This document shows, in pieces, positions 31,665-42,020 of a stretch of DNA of 64,000 bases. The first letter of the stretch is position 1. Each line of letters starts with the position of its first letter. The notes under the pieces were generated by a model that saw only the letters and a program-made list of their open reading frames with translations, was not told the DNA's origin and made no database searches. This DNA comes from Thiorhodococcus sp. (GTDB taxonomy: Bacteria > Pseudomonadota > Gammaproteobacteria > Chromatiales > Chromatiaceae), in NCBI GenBank assembly GCA_029257385.1, contig JARIBS010000066.1, forward strand, positions 1 to 64,000, read 5' to 3'. The position numbers and the translations under genes were made by a program.

Positions 31665-33020
31665 TTAAGTGTTGAGGATTCTCAGTAGATTTTTGTAGTC
31701 TTCCTCGATACCGACATCGCTCTCGCGCAAGCTCTTAATTTTGCGTGTCGCATGCAGGACTGTCGTGTGATCGCGTCCGCCAAATGCAGTGCCGATCTCG
31801 GGAAGACTGTGCTGAGTCAATTCTTTGGCCAGAGACATCGCCATTTGCCGCGGCCTGGCGAGCGAGCGGCTGCGTTTAGCAGACAGAAGATCGGAGGTGC
31901 GTAGCTTGAAATACTCAGCGACGACCTTCTGGATGTTATCCATGCTGATTTGTTTGTCCTGCGCCGCGAGCATGTCGCGTAAGGCGTGTTTGGCAAACTC
32001 GAGCGTGATCGGCTTGCCCGTAAATTGCGCGTTGGCGATCAACCGTCGCAGTGCGCCTTCGAGTTCGCGCACGTTGGAGCGGATTCGGCGCCCAACGAAA
32101 AAGGCCACATCTTCAGGCAGCGCGATCCCCATTTGGCTCGCCTTGCAATGCAGGATGGCGACACTCGTCTCCAGATCGGGCGGATCGATCGAGACTGTCA
32201 GGCCCCAGCCGAAACGCGATCTCAAACGCTCTTCCAGCCCCGTGACCTCTTTGGGAAAACGATCGCTGGACAAGATGATTTGTTGGCGTGATTCAAAAAG
32301 CGCATTGAAGGTGTGGAAGAACTCCTCCTGGGAGCGCCCCTTCCCCGCAAAGAACTGCACGTCGTCGATCAGCAGCGCATTTAGGGATCGATACGTCTTT
32401 TTGAACTCCTCCATCCGGTTATTTTGCAGCGCCTTGATCATCTCGGCGACGAAACGCTCAGAGTGCAGATACATCACCCGCGCACTGGGATTGGATGCAA
32501 GAATGATATTGCCCACGGCATGCATAAGATGCGTCTTGCCGAGCCCGACGCCGCCGTAGATAAATAGCGGGTTGTAGGCCGTTCCGGGATTCTGGCCGAT
32601 CTGAATCGATGCCGCGCGAGCGAGTTGGTTGGACTTGCCCTCGACGAAGGTGTCGAACGTAAAGTCGCCATTGAGATGCGCACCGACGCGCCGCTCCTGC
32701 AAGTCGGGTCCAGCGGCGATATCAATGCGCTGATCGACGACCTCGATCGCCTCAGCGCTGGCACGATCGAACTCGCCCACCTCAAAATGAATGTGCCCAA
32801 TCTCATCTTTGCTGTACTGAGCGCACAACTCCAGCAACCTGTGCTCATAGTGTTTTTGCGTCCAGTTCAGCACGAAGCTGTTAGGCGCCAGGAGCCGCAG
32901 TTGCACTCCATCCACGCGCGCCTGAAGCGGTAGAATCCAGGTGTTGAACTCAGCTGAAGTCAACTCCCCTTGGAGCTGTTTGACACACTGACCCCATACA
33001 CCTAAAGGTAATCCCGACAT
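31665..33020 (-). CDS. dnaA: Chromosomal replication initiator DnaA
   Basis: [20 protein letters not shown]-terminal [11 protein letters not shown]. Confidence 0.98.
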   Translation of the reverse strand: MSGLPLGVWGQCVKQLQGELTSAEFNTWILPLQARVDGVQLRLLAPNSFVLNWTQKHYEHRLLELCAQYSKDEIGHIHFEVGEFDRASAEAIEVVDQRIDIAAGPDLQERRVGAHLNGDFTFDTFVEGKSNQLARAASIQIGQNPGTAYNPLFIYGGVGLGKTHLMHAVGNIILASNPSARVMYLHSERFVAEMIKALQNNRMEEFKKTYRSLNALLIDDVQFFAGKGRSQEEFFHTFNALFESRQQIILSSDRFPKEVTGLEERLRSRFGWGLTVSIDPPDLETSVAILHCKASQMGIALPEDVAFFVGRRIRSNVRELEGALRRLIANAQFTGKPITLEFAKHALRDMLAAQDKQISMDNIQKVVAEYFKLRTSDLLSAKRSRSLARPRQMAMSLAKELTQHSLPEIGTAFGGRDHTTVLHATRKIKSLRESDVGIEEDYKNLLRILNT

Positions 33021-33167
33021 GTGTCGTCCTGTTTGATTGGCATGAGAGGCGCGCTCGGCGCATCAGATTGATTCGATCACTGTATGAGGCGAAACTCCAA
33101 GCCGCTGGCTTGAGTCACGACGAGGGTTCGTGTGATCGTTATGGCAGTCTAGCGCCACCAGAGCGAC

Positions 33168-33176
33168 TTATCCACA
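33168..33176 (+). promoter_or_regulatory. DnaA box
   Basis: Perfect TTATCCACA in the dnaA-rpmH intergenic region. Confidence 0.7.
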
Positions 33177-33208
33177 ACCTGAAAGGCTTGGAAATCGACT
33201 CTCTGGCA

Positions 33209-33237
33209 TTGACTTGACACTAGAAATTGCGTACATT
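33209..33237 (+). promoter_or_regulatory. rpmH-rnpA promoter candidate
   Basis: TTGACT N17 TACATT. Confidence 0.55.
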
Positions 33238-33308
33238 TCCAGACTTTTTCTGGCAGGGTTTTTCGGACCCTGACCTCACCTTGTTTGACCCTTGTGGAGC
33301 ACAGCTCA

Positions 33309-33443
33309 ATGAAGCGCACATTTCAACCCAGTCGACTGAAGCTGGCTCGAAACCATGGTTTTCGCGCCCGTAACGCCACGCGCAGCGGCCGGAAAATCCT
33401 CAACGCCCGCCGCGCCAAGGGCCGCGCCCGCCTGACGCCCTGA
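33309..33443 (+). CDS. rpmH: 50S ribosomal protein L34
   Basis: Hand-translated [44 protein letters not shown]. Confidence 0.98.
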   Translation: MKRTFQPSRLKLARNHGFRARNATRSGRKILNARRAKGRARLTP

Positions 33444-33826
33444 ACTGCGCGCAGACACTAGGCGGTTGCGGCAAAGGCTTCTCGCGGGCGCGCAGGCTGA
33501 CCGAACCCGGCCAGTTTCGGCGCGTATTCGCCGAGCCGAAAAAGATCCACACGGGTGGTTTCGTGGTGCTATATCGACCCAATGACCTCGAGCGCGCCCG
33601 GCTCGGTCTGGTGATCGCGAAAAAACATGCCCGCCGATCGGTCGACCGAAGCCGGCTCAAACGCATCGCGCGCGAGAGTTTTCGGGCCAATTGTCAGACG
33701 CTCCCTGGGGTCGACATCGTCATCCTCTGCTCGCGTGGCGTCTTGGCGGTGCCAAACCCCCGGCTCTTTGAGACGCTCGCGCGCGCTTGGACCACCATCA
33801 GGAAGTCAACATGCGTCGAATCCTGA
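33440..33826 (+). CDS. rnpA: Ribonuclease P protein component
   Basis: Frame open upstream of ORF-track start: ...[36 protein letters not shown]...[30 protein letters not shown]; start uncertain (CTG 33440 proposed). Confidence 0.9.
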   Translation: MNCAQTLGGCGKGFSRARRLTEPGQFRRVFAEPKKIHTGGFVVLYRPNDLERARLGLVIAKKHARRSVDRSRLKRIARESFRANCQTLPGVDIVILCSRGVLAVPNPRLFETLARAWTTIRKSTCVES

Positions 33827-34194
33827 TCGGGCTGATCAAGGTCTATCAATACCTGATCAGCCCGCTCATCGGCCCACATTGCCGCTTCTACCCCTCCTGC
33901 TCTCACTACGCCGTGGAAGCCATCGAGCACCACGGCCTTGCGTACGGGAGCTATTTGGCCGTGCGCCGCATATCCCGTTGTCATCCCTGGCATCCAGGCG
34001 GTATCGATCCAGTTCCACACGAAAGGCAGACCACGACTCATGGAAAACCAGCGCTTGTTCCTCTTTCTTGCACTTGCCGCGGTGCTGTTTCTGATCTACG
34101 AGGCTTGGATGCAGGACTACGAGCGTCCCGCGCAACAGCAAGCGGCAGTCGAGCAGGCCAGTGCGACACCGGGGATTCCGACACCCCAAACTGA
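33811..34194 (+). CDS. yidD: Membrane protein insertion efficiency factor YidD
   Basis: [42 protein letters not shown]. Confidence 0.93.
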   Translation: MRRILIGLIKVYQYLISPLIGPHCRFYPSCSHYAVEAIEHHGLAYGSYLAVRRISRCHPWHPGGIDPVPHERQTTTHGKPALVPLSCTCRGAVSDLRGLDAGLRASRATASGSRAGQCDTGDSDTPN

Positions 34195-35713
34195 AGGCAT
34201 CCCGACGGTTGCCACCACGCCGGATATGGTCTCCGCCAGCAACTCTGTCGGGGCCACAAGCGAGCCGCCCGGGATGACCCTCATTGAGGTCGAGACCGAT
34301 CTGCTCAAGATCGAGATATCGCCACGGGGCGGAACCATCAGCAGTGTCTGGCTGCTGGACTACGCCGTGATGCCCGAGGAGCCCGAAAACAAATATCGGC
34401 TCATGAAGCCGGCACCGCCCAATATGTTTATCGCTCAATCAGGTCTGTTGGGCGAAAACCCCTCGATGCTGCCGACGCACGAAGGCGTTTTCTCAAGCGC
34501 GCAAAGCAGCTATCGCATGGGCGATAAAGAGACGCTGCAAGTCGTGCTGCTCTGGAAGAGTGAGGCAGGCGTCGAGGTCGAGAAGAGCTACACGTTCTCG
34601 CGCGGAAGCTATCTGATCGAGGCGCAGCAACTCGTGACCAACGGCACCGATGCGCCGCTAGTCGCGCGGGAATACAACCAATTCCAGCGCACTGAACTCA
34701 AAGATCCGAACGAAACCAAGTTCATCAGGACCTTCACCGGCGGTGTCTACTACAGCCCGGAGGACAAGTACAAGAAAGTCTCCTTCGGCGACATGGCGGA
34801 CGAAAAGCTCGACAAAACGGTTGTCGATGGCTGGATCTCCATGATTCAGCATTATTTTCTTGGTGCCTGGATTCCACCACGCGGACTTTCCGAGACTTTC
34901 TACACCAATGTCCTCAACGGCTCGCGCTTCATCATCGGCAGTTACTCGCCGGCGGTCAGCATCGCCCCCGGGGCCTCTCACGGTTTCGACAATCAGCTCT
35001 TCATCGGTCCCAAGCTCCAGGACACCCTCGAAGACATCGCACCCGGTCTCGAGCTGGCCGTCGACTACGGCTGGCTTACGGTCCTCGCCAAGCCGATCTT
35101 CTGGCTATTGAGCGCCATTTATAGTCTGGTCGGCAACTGGGGCTGGGCGATCATCTTTCTGACCATCCTCATCAAGCTCGCCTTCTATAAACTTTCCGAG
35201 ACCAGCTACAAATCCATGGCGAATATGCGCCAGTTGACGCCACGGCTCAAAGCGCTGAAAGATCGCTATGGCGACGACAAGCAGCGCCTCAACCAGGCCA
35301 TGATGGAGCTTTACAAGACCGAGAAGATCAATCCGCTCGGTGGCTGTCTCCCGATCCTGATCCAGATCCCGGTCTTCATCGCGCTTTACTGGGTGCTGCT
35401 CGAAAGCGTCGAGATGCGCCAGGCATCTTTCGGCCTCTGGCTCAACAACCTCTCCGCGCCAGATCCTTACTACATTCTGCCACTAATCATGGGTGTCTCC
35501 ATGTTCGTCCAGCAGAAGCTCAACCCGGCGCCGCCGGACCCGATGCAGGCCAAGATCATGATGAGCCTGCCTTTTGTGTTCACGGTGTTCTTTGCCTTCT
35601 TCCCGTCCGGGCTGGTGCTCTACTGGACGGTTAACAATCTCCTGTCGATCGCCCAGCAGTGGCACATCACACGCACGATTGAGCAGCAATCGGCCAACAA
35701 GCATAAACGCTAA
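34040..35713 (+). CDS. yidC: Membrane protein insertase YidC
   Basis: [50 protein letters not shown]. Confidence 0.98.
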   Translation: MENQRLFLFLALAAVLFLIYEAWMQDYERPAQQQAAVEQASATPGIPTPQTEGIPTVATTPDMVSASNSVGATSEPPGMTLIEVETDLLKIEISPRGGTISSVWLLDYAVMPEEPENKYRLMKPAPPNMFIAQSGLLGENPSMLPTHEGVFSSAQSSYRMGDKETLQVVLLWKSEAGVEVEKSYTFSRGSYLIEAQQLVTNGTDAPLVAREYNQFQRTELKDPNETKFIRTFTGGVYYSPEDKYKKVSFGDMADEKLDKTVVDGWISMIQHYFLGAWIPPRGLSETFYTNVLNGSRFIIGSYSPAVSIAPGASHGFDNQLFIGPKLQDTLEDIAPGLELAVDYGWLTVLAKPIFWLLSAIYSLVGNWGWAIIFLTILIKLAFYKLSETSYKSMANMRQLTPRLKALKDRYGDDKQRLNQAMMELYKTEKINPLGGCLPILIQIPVFIALYWVLLESVEMRQASFGLWLNNLSAPDPYYILPLIMGVSMFVQQKLNPAPPDPMQAKIMMSLPFVFTVFFAFFPSGLVLYWTVNNLLSIAQQWHITRTIEQQSANKHKR

Positions 35714-35718
35714 CGCGC

Positions 35719-37062
35719 ATGGCCACGGACACCATCGCCGCTATTGCTACCCCGCCGGGGATTGGCGGCGTGGGCATTGTGCGCGTGAGCGGGCGCTCGG
35801 TGACGGAGATTGCCCAGGGGATTCTTGGTCAAACGCCCAGAGCGCGTCTGGCCAGCGTCACGGTCTTTAAGGCGGCGGATGGTCGGTTCATCGACCAAGG
35901 GCTGGCGCTCTACTTCCCCGGTCCGAAGTCGTATACCGGCGAGGATGTTCTGGAGCTACAGGGCCATGGCGGTCCTGTCGTCATGGATCTTCTGCTCCAG
36001 CGATGTCTGGAGTTGGGAGCGCGGCTCGCGCGTCCGGGGGAGTTCACCGAGCGGGCCTTTCTCAACGGTAAGCTCGATCTGGCGCAGGCCGAGGCCGTCG
36101 CCGATCTGATCGAAAGCTCCACGGCTCTAGCCGCGCGTTTGGCGGGGCGTAGTCTGCAAGGCGTCTTCTCCAAACGCATCGCCGACCTGATCGAGCGTCT
36201 GATCCAGCTACGCATGTACGTCGAGGCGACCCTGGACTTTCCAGACGAGGAAATCGACCTCTTGACGGAATCCAGCGTCAGGGCCGATCTGCTCCAGATT
36301 CTCGAATCGACCCGCCAGATCCTGTCCGAGGCGCACCATGGCCAGCTCATCCGCGAGGGTTTAGCGGTCGTTATCGCGGGCGCCCCGAATGTTGGAAAAT
36401 CAAGTCTAATCAACGCTTTGTCTGGAGAGGACACGGCCATCGTGACCGCCATCCCAGGCACCACGCGCGATCTCCTCAAGGTCGATATGCAGGTCGGTGG
36501 TCTGCCGATCAGGATTCTGGACACCGCCGGATTGCGCCACAGCGAGGATCCAGTCGAGCGCGAGGGCATCAGACGCGCGCACGGCGCTCTGGCTCAGGCC
36601 GATCTGGTGCTCTGGGTCTACGACGCCCGCCTCGGACCAGACCCATCCATTGCCGCCACCCTGCCCGCCGGCTGTCCGGTCACACGCATTCGTAACAAGA
36701 TCGATCTGCTGGGTGAGTCCGCTCGGATCAGCGACTCAGGGCCCATGACCGAGATTGCCTTATCCGCCAGTCACGGCGAAGGTCTGGATCTATTGCGTGA
36801 CCATCTCAAAGCGCGGGCGGGACATGGATCTGGAGCCGATCAGGAAGGCGCATTCATCGCCAGACGCCGCCACATCGACGCCTTAAACAGAGGCTTGAGC
36901 CATCTCGAGACTGCTCGGGAAAACCTTGAGGGCCATCTTGGAGCCGAGCTGGTCGCCGAAGAACTCCACTTGGCCCAACGAATGCTCAGTGAGATCACCG
37001 GCCAGTTCACCCCAGACGATTTGCTAGGCAGGATCTTCTCGGGTTTTTGTATTGGAAAGTAA
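35719..37062 (+). CDS. mnmE: tRNA modification GTPase MnmE
   Basis: TIAAIATPPGIGGVGIVRVSG; GAPNVGKSSL; C-terminal FCIGK. Confidence 0.98.
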   Translation: MATDTIAAIATPPGIGGVGIVRVSGRSVTEIAQGILGQTPRARLASVTVFKAADGRFIDQGLALYFPGPKSYTGEDVLELQGHGGPVVMDLLLQRCLELGARLARPGEFTERAFLNGKLDLAQAEAVADLIESSTALAARLAGRSLQGVFSKRIADLIERLIQLRMYVEATLDFPDEEIDLLTESSVRADLLQILESTRQILSEAHHGQLIREGLAVVIAGAPNVGKSSLINALSGEDTAIVTAIPGTTRDLLKVDMQVGGLPIRILDTAGLRHSEDPVEREGIRRAHGALAQADLVLWVYDARLGPDPSIAATLPAGCPVTRIRNKIDLLGESARISDSGPMTEIALSASHGEGLDLLRDHLKARAGHGSGADQEGAFIARRRHIDALNRGLSHLETARENLEGHLGAELVAEELHLAQRMLSEITGQFTPDDLLGRIFSGFCIGK

Positions 37063-37091
37063 AAGCTTGTGGATCGGTGGGCTGTATCTTA

Positions 37092-37184
37092 GGTAGTGCC
37101 CTTTTCTGCATGACGGCGCGACAATTTAAATCTATCTAATCAATGCTTTAAGCCAGAAGTAATCATATAGATCGGGGCACTACC
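37092..37184 (+). other. 93-bp element bounded by 10-bp inverted repeat; candidate structured leader or mini inverted-repeat element
   Basis: ggtagtgccc (37092-37101) and gggcactacc (37175-37184) are exact reverse complements. Confidence 0.55.
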
Positions 37185-37207
37185 CCAAATAAATAAGGAC
37201 CATAAAA

Positions 37208-37408
37208 ATGCCATCTGAACTTCTAATATTACTCAGCTTTGTGATAATTAGCGTGGCTGTTTGGGGACTGATAACTGGGAGAGTTATTGCAGGGTCTAGA
37301 GGGCTTAAAAGCAATTATTACACTAAACAAGACAGTCCAATTTTATACTATTTTTTTGTGTGCATTTATTTACTTATTGGAGTTTTCGTTTTGTTTAATT
37401 CTATTTAA
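37208..37408 (+). CDS. Small AT-rich two-TM hypothetical membrane protein
   Basis: 66 aa; two hydrophobic segments; purine-rich SD-like upstream sequence (aataaggaccataaaa). Confidence 0.6.
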   Translation: MPSELLILLSFVIISVAVWGLITGRVIAGSRGLKSNYYTKQDSPILYYFFVCIYLLIGVFVLFNSI

Positions 37409-37421
37409 AAATAAGCGAGAT

Positions 37422-37467
37422 AAAAGCGATAGGGTGGCCTAAAAAGACCGCCCTATCGCTTTTTTTA
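37422..37467 (+). terminator. Strong (possibly bidirectional) rho-independent terminator
   Basis: aaaaGCGATAGGGtggcctaaaaagaccgCCCTATCGCttttttt. Confidence 0.85.
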
Positions 37468-37518
37468 CTGCCTTTTGAAGGCAAGAGATCGATCAGCCGT
37501 TGACACCGGATCTATGTG

Positions 37519-38193
37519 TTATTGATCTGAGTTGGCATCTTCGCTCGCCGACGGGTCATGATTATAGTCGGGCGAGTCGTTGTAATACGGCATCATGGGC
37601 GGATAGGGCATGCCGTGGCCGTTGCCCTGATAGGGATGACCCCAACCCTGATAGTTGTACTGCATTCGTGGCATATATGGGCGTGGCATGGCTGGCGCGC
37701 GCCCGAAAACGGCGCGCGCTGCTTCGCGCTGCTCCTCGGTCATCTGATCGACGGTATCGCGATATGCCTGGAAGCGCTCAGCCATTGCCTGACGGCGCTC
37801 TTCGCGCATCGCCGCATGCTCTTCTGGCGAAAACCGTCTATGAGACTGCGACATACCGTGCATGGACGATTGGGCAGATTTCCATGGCGGCATCTCGGGC
37901 AGCTCAAGGCCAATCTGTGCGGCATTGGAGCGCAATTCTGCATAACGCTTTTCGCGCTCGGCATCCATCTCGGCGCGTTGTTCTTGCGTCTTGGCGCGTG
38001 CGGGCGCTCCTTCGGCTGTCGCGGAAGATGATCCAGGCGCCGTCTGCGGCGGCTGAGTGCTCTGCTCGCTGGTCTGTTGCTCAGCGGATTGTTGCTCAGC
38101 TGCGGCTGCTGTGCCGACCCATGGCGTTTGAGTCATCATCAGGGCCAGTGCAGGGACCGAGACGAACGTTAGAAAGGTGCGTTTAATGTACAT
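37519..38193 (-). CDS. Secreted hypothetical protein with Gln/Glu-rich and Met/Tyr/Pro/Gly-rich regions
   Basis: 224 aa, signal peptide, C-terminal PYMPRMQYNYQGWGHPYQGNGHGMPYPPMMPYYN. Confidence 0.7.
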   Translation of the reverse strand: MYIKRTFLTFVSVPALALMMTQTPWVGTAAAAEQQSAEQQTSEQSTQPPQTAPGSSSATAEGAPARAKTQEQRAEMDAEREKRYAELRSNAAQIGLELPEMPPWKSAQSSMHGMSQSHRRFSPEEHAAMREERRQAMAERFQAYRDTVDQMTEEQREAARAVFGRAPAMPRPYMPRMQYNYQGWGHPYQGNGHGMPYPPMMPYYNDSPDYNHDPSASEDANSDQ

Positions 38194-38470
38194 CGAGACT
38201 CCTCGTTATAAATGATTGGTTCCTGGGTCAATGGGCTCGGGGTCGCAGGATGCTGTTGCAATGACCGGGCTGAAAAAAGCACCGGACTGATGCCTCTGGC
38301 CGCGTGTCGCAGTGTACAGCCCAAGCTTACCTAGCCCATCGGCGCACGGTGTCGCAAGACAGATGTGAGCGAGACCACCCGCTAGTCTAGAATCTCGGTT
38401 CGATACGTATGCTGTCAACCGTTGACTGGTTTGAGTCCGCGACTTGCTGATGGATGTTTGGAGTTCCGAG

Positions 38471-39958
38471 ATGCGAATTGGCGATCTGATGGCCGAGACC
38501 GGTGTTGGGTTCGGCACCAGCGGTGCGCGTGGCCTGGTGAGCGACATGACCGACTGGGTCTGTTATGCCTATACCCTTGGCTTTCTTGGTTATTTGAGAG
38601 GGATCGATGCGCTCGCTCCGGGACAAGCGGTCGGTCTCGCGGGGGATCTGCGCCCAAGTTCACCACGCATCATGACGGCATGCGCCCGCGCGGTGGTTGA
38701 TGCGGGCTGCATGCCACTCAATTGCGGTCCCATTCCAAGTCCTGCTTTGGCTGCCTATGGCATCGACCATGGCATCCCGACGCTGATGGTGACCGGGAGC
38801 CATATTCCAGACGACCGCAACGGGATCAAGTTCAACCTGCCTACCGGCGAGATCCTCAAGCGCGACGAGGAGGGTATCCGAGCGGTGGATGTCGCTCGCG
38901 CGCCTGTGTTGTTCGATGCCGCTGGCGGTTTTTTGGCCGATCAGGCCGATGCGCTCCCGCCCGTGGATCCCCAGGCTTACGAGGACTATGTCGCGCGGTA
39001 TTTGGATTTCTTTCCCGCCGACTGTCTCGCTGGACTGCGTGTCGGTGTCTATGAGCACTCAAGCGTGGCGCGTGAGGCTTATTGCGACGTGCTCGCCGGT
39101 CTGGGCGCAGCGGTTACCCGGCTGGGCCATTCTGAGATCTTCGTCCCGGTCGATACCGAGGCGATTCGCCCGGAAGATGTCGCGCTCGGGCGTGACTGGA
39201 GCGCCGAGGGCCAATTCGACGCCCTGGTCTCGGCGGACGGCGATGGCGATCGGCCCCTGATCGGCGATGAAGCAGGCGCCTGGTTGAGGGGCGACATCGC
39301 CGGTGTTCTCTGCGCGCTCCAGCTTGGCGCGCGTGCCGTCGTGACGCCCGTGAGCAGCAACACCGCAGTCGAGCGATGTGGCCGCTTCGCCGTCGTCGCG
39401 CGCACCCGTATCGGTTCACCCTACGTCATCGAAGGCATGCAAGCATTGATGGCCGAGGGCTTGGCCCCAGTCGTCGGCTACGAGGCCAACGGCGGTTTTC
39501 TGCTCGGGACGGAGATCCTGCGCGATGGCCGCGTCCTTGCCGCGTTGCCGACTCGCGACGCGGTTATCGTGGCGGTCGCCATTTTGCTGGCATCGGCTAC
39601 GCAGGGTCAGCCGCTCTCGACGCTCGCCGCTAATCTGCCCCGACGTTACACCGACAGCGACCGCATCAAGGACTTTCCGACCCATCTCAGCGCGGCCCGG
39701 CTCAGCACACTCGACAGCGGGGACTTAGCGACCGACAAGGCGGCCATCGAGGCGATCTTCGCCGCCGATTTTGGCGAAGTCGCCGAAATCGACCGGACCG
39801 ACGGTTTGCGCATCACCTTTGCGAGCGGAGAGATCGCGCACCTGCGCCCCTCGGGCAATGCGCCTGAGCTGCGCGCCTACACTGAAGCCGATAGCCCGGA
39901 GCGTGCACGCGCGATGAGCCGTCTCTGCATGGCGCGGCTGGCCGAGTGGCGGGACTGA
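38471..39958 (+). CDS. Phosphohexomutase (phosphomannomutase/phosphoglucomutase family)
   Basis: TGSHIPDDRNGIKFNLPTGE active-site Ser loop; DGDGDRPLIGDE metal-binding loop. Confidence 0.9.
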   Translation: MRIGDLMAETGVGFGTSGARGLVSDMTDWVCYAYTLGFLGYLRGIDALAPGQAVGLAGDLRPSSPRIMTACARAVVDAGCMPLNCGPIPSPALAAYGIDHGIPTLMVTGSHIPDDRNGIKFNLPTGEILKRDEEGIRAVDVARAPVLFDAAGGFLADQADALPPVDPQAYEDYVARYLDFFPADCLAGLRVGVYEHSSVAREAYCDVLAGLGAAVTRLGHSEIFVPVDTEAIRPEDVALGRDWSAEGQFDALVSADGDGDRPLIGDEAGAWLRGDIAGVLCALQLGARAVVTPVSSNTAVERCGRFAVVARTRIGSPYVIEGMQALMAEGLAPVVGYEANGGFLLGTEILRDGRVLAALPTRDAVIVAVAILLASATQGQPLSTLAANLPRRYTDSDRIKDFPTHLSAARLSTLDSGDLATDKAAIEAIFAADFGEVAEIDRTDGLRITFASGEIAHLRPSGNAPELRAYTEADSPERARAMSRLCMARLAEWRD

Positions 39959-40016
39959 GGCGGGGCCGTGTGCGGGAGCGAGGCGGCGTCGGGTGGCCGG
40001 TGCTCCCTGAGCCAGC

Positions 40017-41747
40017 TCAAGCTTGGTTGAGTGTCTCGAGCAGACATGATGGCTCGGTGTGGTCGAGATGGGTGAAGAGTTGGGCCGTGCGATGGCGCAG
40101 ATCTCGAGTATCACACTCAAGGAGGATCTCCTTGACGTCGAGGATGGCGCCGGGCTGCATGCTGAAATCGCGCAGACCCATACCCAGGAGCAGCCGGGTG
40201 AAGCGGGTGTCGGAGGCCATTTCGCCACACATGCCAACCGGGATATTCAGGGCGCTGCCGGCCTCAATGGTCATGCGGATCAGTCTGAGGATGGCAGGAT
40301 GGATGGGGTCGAACAGATAGTTGACCGAGTCATCCAGACGATCGACCGCGAGCGTGTATTGAATGAGGTCGTTGGTCCCGATGGAGAGAAAATCCATGCG
40401 CTGGGCGATGGCGCGGGCCGAGAGCGCGGCGGCGGGCACTTCGATCATGGCGCCGACCGGCAGGGCGTCGTCGTGCGCGAGTCCCTCCTGGCGCAACTGG
40501 CGTTTGAGTTGCGCCAGGAGCGCCAGCACGCTGTCGAGCTCTTGGACATTGGTGACCAGCGGGAGCATCAGGCGCACTGGACCCTGCGCCGCGGCACGCA
40601 GAATGGCCCGCAGTTGGGGATGAAACAGCTCGGGCGTCTTGAGACAGAAGCGCAACGCACGCAGACCAAGCGCCGGATTGTCGCAGTCGGGCAGACCGGC
40701 GGCGCGCTTGTCGACGCCGATATCCAAGCTGCGAATGGTGATGGGAAGGCCATCGAGATTTGCGATCATCGCCGCATAGGTCGCTAGATGCTCTTCCTCA
40801 TCGGGCAGGTCAGCGCGGTTCATGTAGAGGAACTCGGTGCGGTAGAGACCGACACCCGCGATACCATTAGCGCGCGCCATCTCGACGTCCTCGGGCAGAT
40901 CCAGGTTTGCCTGGAGGCTGACGAAGACGCCATCGCGCGTCTCAGTGGGCTGGTCGACGATCGCCCTCAAGCGCAGTTGGCGCGCCTCGATCAGGCGCAG
41001 TCGCTGACGGTAGTACTCCAGGGTGGAGGCATCGGCCTTGGCCAGCACGGTCCCGGTCTCGCCATCGACGACCAGGAATTCGCCAGTGCGCAGATAGCGG
41101 GTGATGTCGTGGATGCCCATCACCGCCGGAACGCCAAGGCTGCGCGCCAGAATGGCGGTATGCGACATCGGGCCGCCGAACTCGGTGACGAAGGCGACCG
41201 CGCCGCGCTGTCGCAGTACGATGGCATCGGCCGGCGTCAGATCCCTGGCGACCACGACGCTGCCTGCTAGATCCTGCTCCGTTAGCTTGGGTTGCGGGCT
41301 GTCGCCGCGCAGATGTGTTTGGATCTGGTCGACGACATGCTCGATATCGTCGCGACGGGTGCGCAGATAGGGATCGTCCATCTGGTCGAAGACCTTGAGC
41401 AGGGCGTCGCGGTGCATCTGCAATGCCCACTCGGCGCTGCACAGCTCATCGGCCACGATGCGCCGCACCTCGTCGACCATCGTCGTGTCTTCGAGCATCA
41501 GTAGATGGGTGTCGATGAACTCGGCGATCTTGACCGGCGTACTGGCCGGAATTTGGGCGCGCACCGTGCGCAGCGCCTCATGCGCCGCGGTCACGGACAG
41601 CTCGAAGCGGGTGATTTCGGCCGCGACCTGCCCGGCACCGATGCGGGTATGGGAGACACCGCCGCCGCCTCGGACATCGACGAAGGCCGGCCCTAACGCA
41701 ATGGGGCTAGAGGAGGCAATGCCGATCCCCTGAAAAGCCAGTGTCAC
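40017..41747 (-). CDS. ptsI: PTS phosphoenolpyruvate-protein phosphotransferase (EI)
   Basis: GGPMSHTAILARSLGVPAV; LYRTEFLYMNR; GTNDLIQYTLAVDR. Confidence 0.95.
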   Translation of the reverse strand: MTLAFQGIGIASSSPIALGPAFVDVRGGGGVSHTRIGAGQVAAEITRFELSVTAAHEALRTVRAQIPASTPVKIAEFIDTHLLMLEDTTMVDEVRRIVADELCSAEWALQMHRDALLKVFDQMDDPYLRTRRDDIEHVVDQIQTHLRGDSPQPKLTEQDLAGSVVVARDLTPADAIVLRQRGAVAFVTEFGGPMSHTAILARSLGVPAVMGIHDITRYLRTGEFLVVDGETGTVLAKADASTLEYYRQRLRLIEARQLRLRAIVDQPTETRDGVFVSLQANLDLPEDVEMARANGIAGVGLYRTEFLYMNRADLPDEEEHLATYAAMIANLDGLPITIRSLDIGVDKRAAGLPDCDNPALGLRALRFCLKTPELFHPQLRAILRAAAQGPVRLMLPLVTNVQELDSVLALLAQLKRQLRQEGLAHDDALPVGAMIEVPAAALSARAIAQRMDFLSIGTNDLIQYTLAVDRLDDSVNYLFDPIHPAILRLIRMTIEAGSALNIPVGMCGEMASDTRFTRLLLGMGLRDFSMQPGAILDVKEILLECDTRDLRHRTAQLFTHLDHTEPSCLLETLNQA

Positions 41748-42013
41748 TCAGCCTCTCCGAAACGGTCCTTAATCAAGCGCTCGATCGCGCCCATGGCCTC
41801 TTCGGCATCCTCGCCGCGCGCCTCGACCGTAACCGTCGTGCCTTGGCTAGCGGCGAGCATCATGACGCCCATGATACTCTTACAATTGACGCGTTGACCG
41901 CGTCGCTCGATGTCGATGTGACTGGCGAAGCGGGTCGCGCACTGCACCAGCTTGGCCGCTGCGCGCGCATGTAGACCAAGCTTATTACAAATCTCGAATT
42001 CTTTACGAATCAT
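41744..42013 (-). CDS. ptsH: PTS phosphocarrier HPr
   Basis: NKLGLHARAAAKLV; CKSIMGVMMLAAS; ATG 42013 preferred over TTG 42016. Confidence 0.93.
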   Translation of the reverse strand: MIRKEFEICNKLGLHARAAAKLVQCATRFASHIDIERRGQRVNCKSIMGVMMLAASQGTTVTVEARGEDAEEAMGAIERLIKDRFGEAE

Positions 42014-42020
42014 CAACTTC

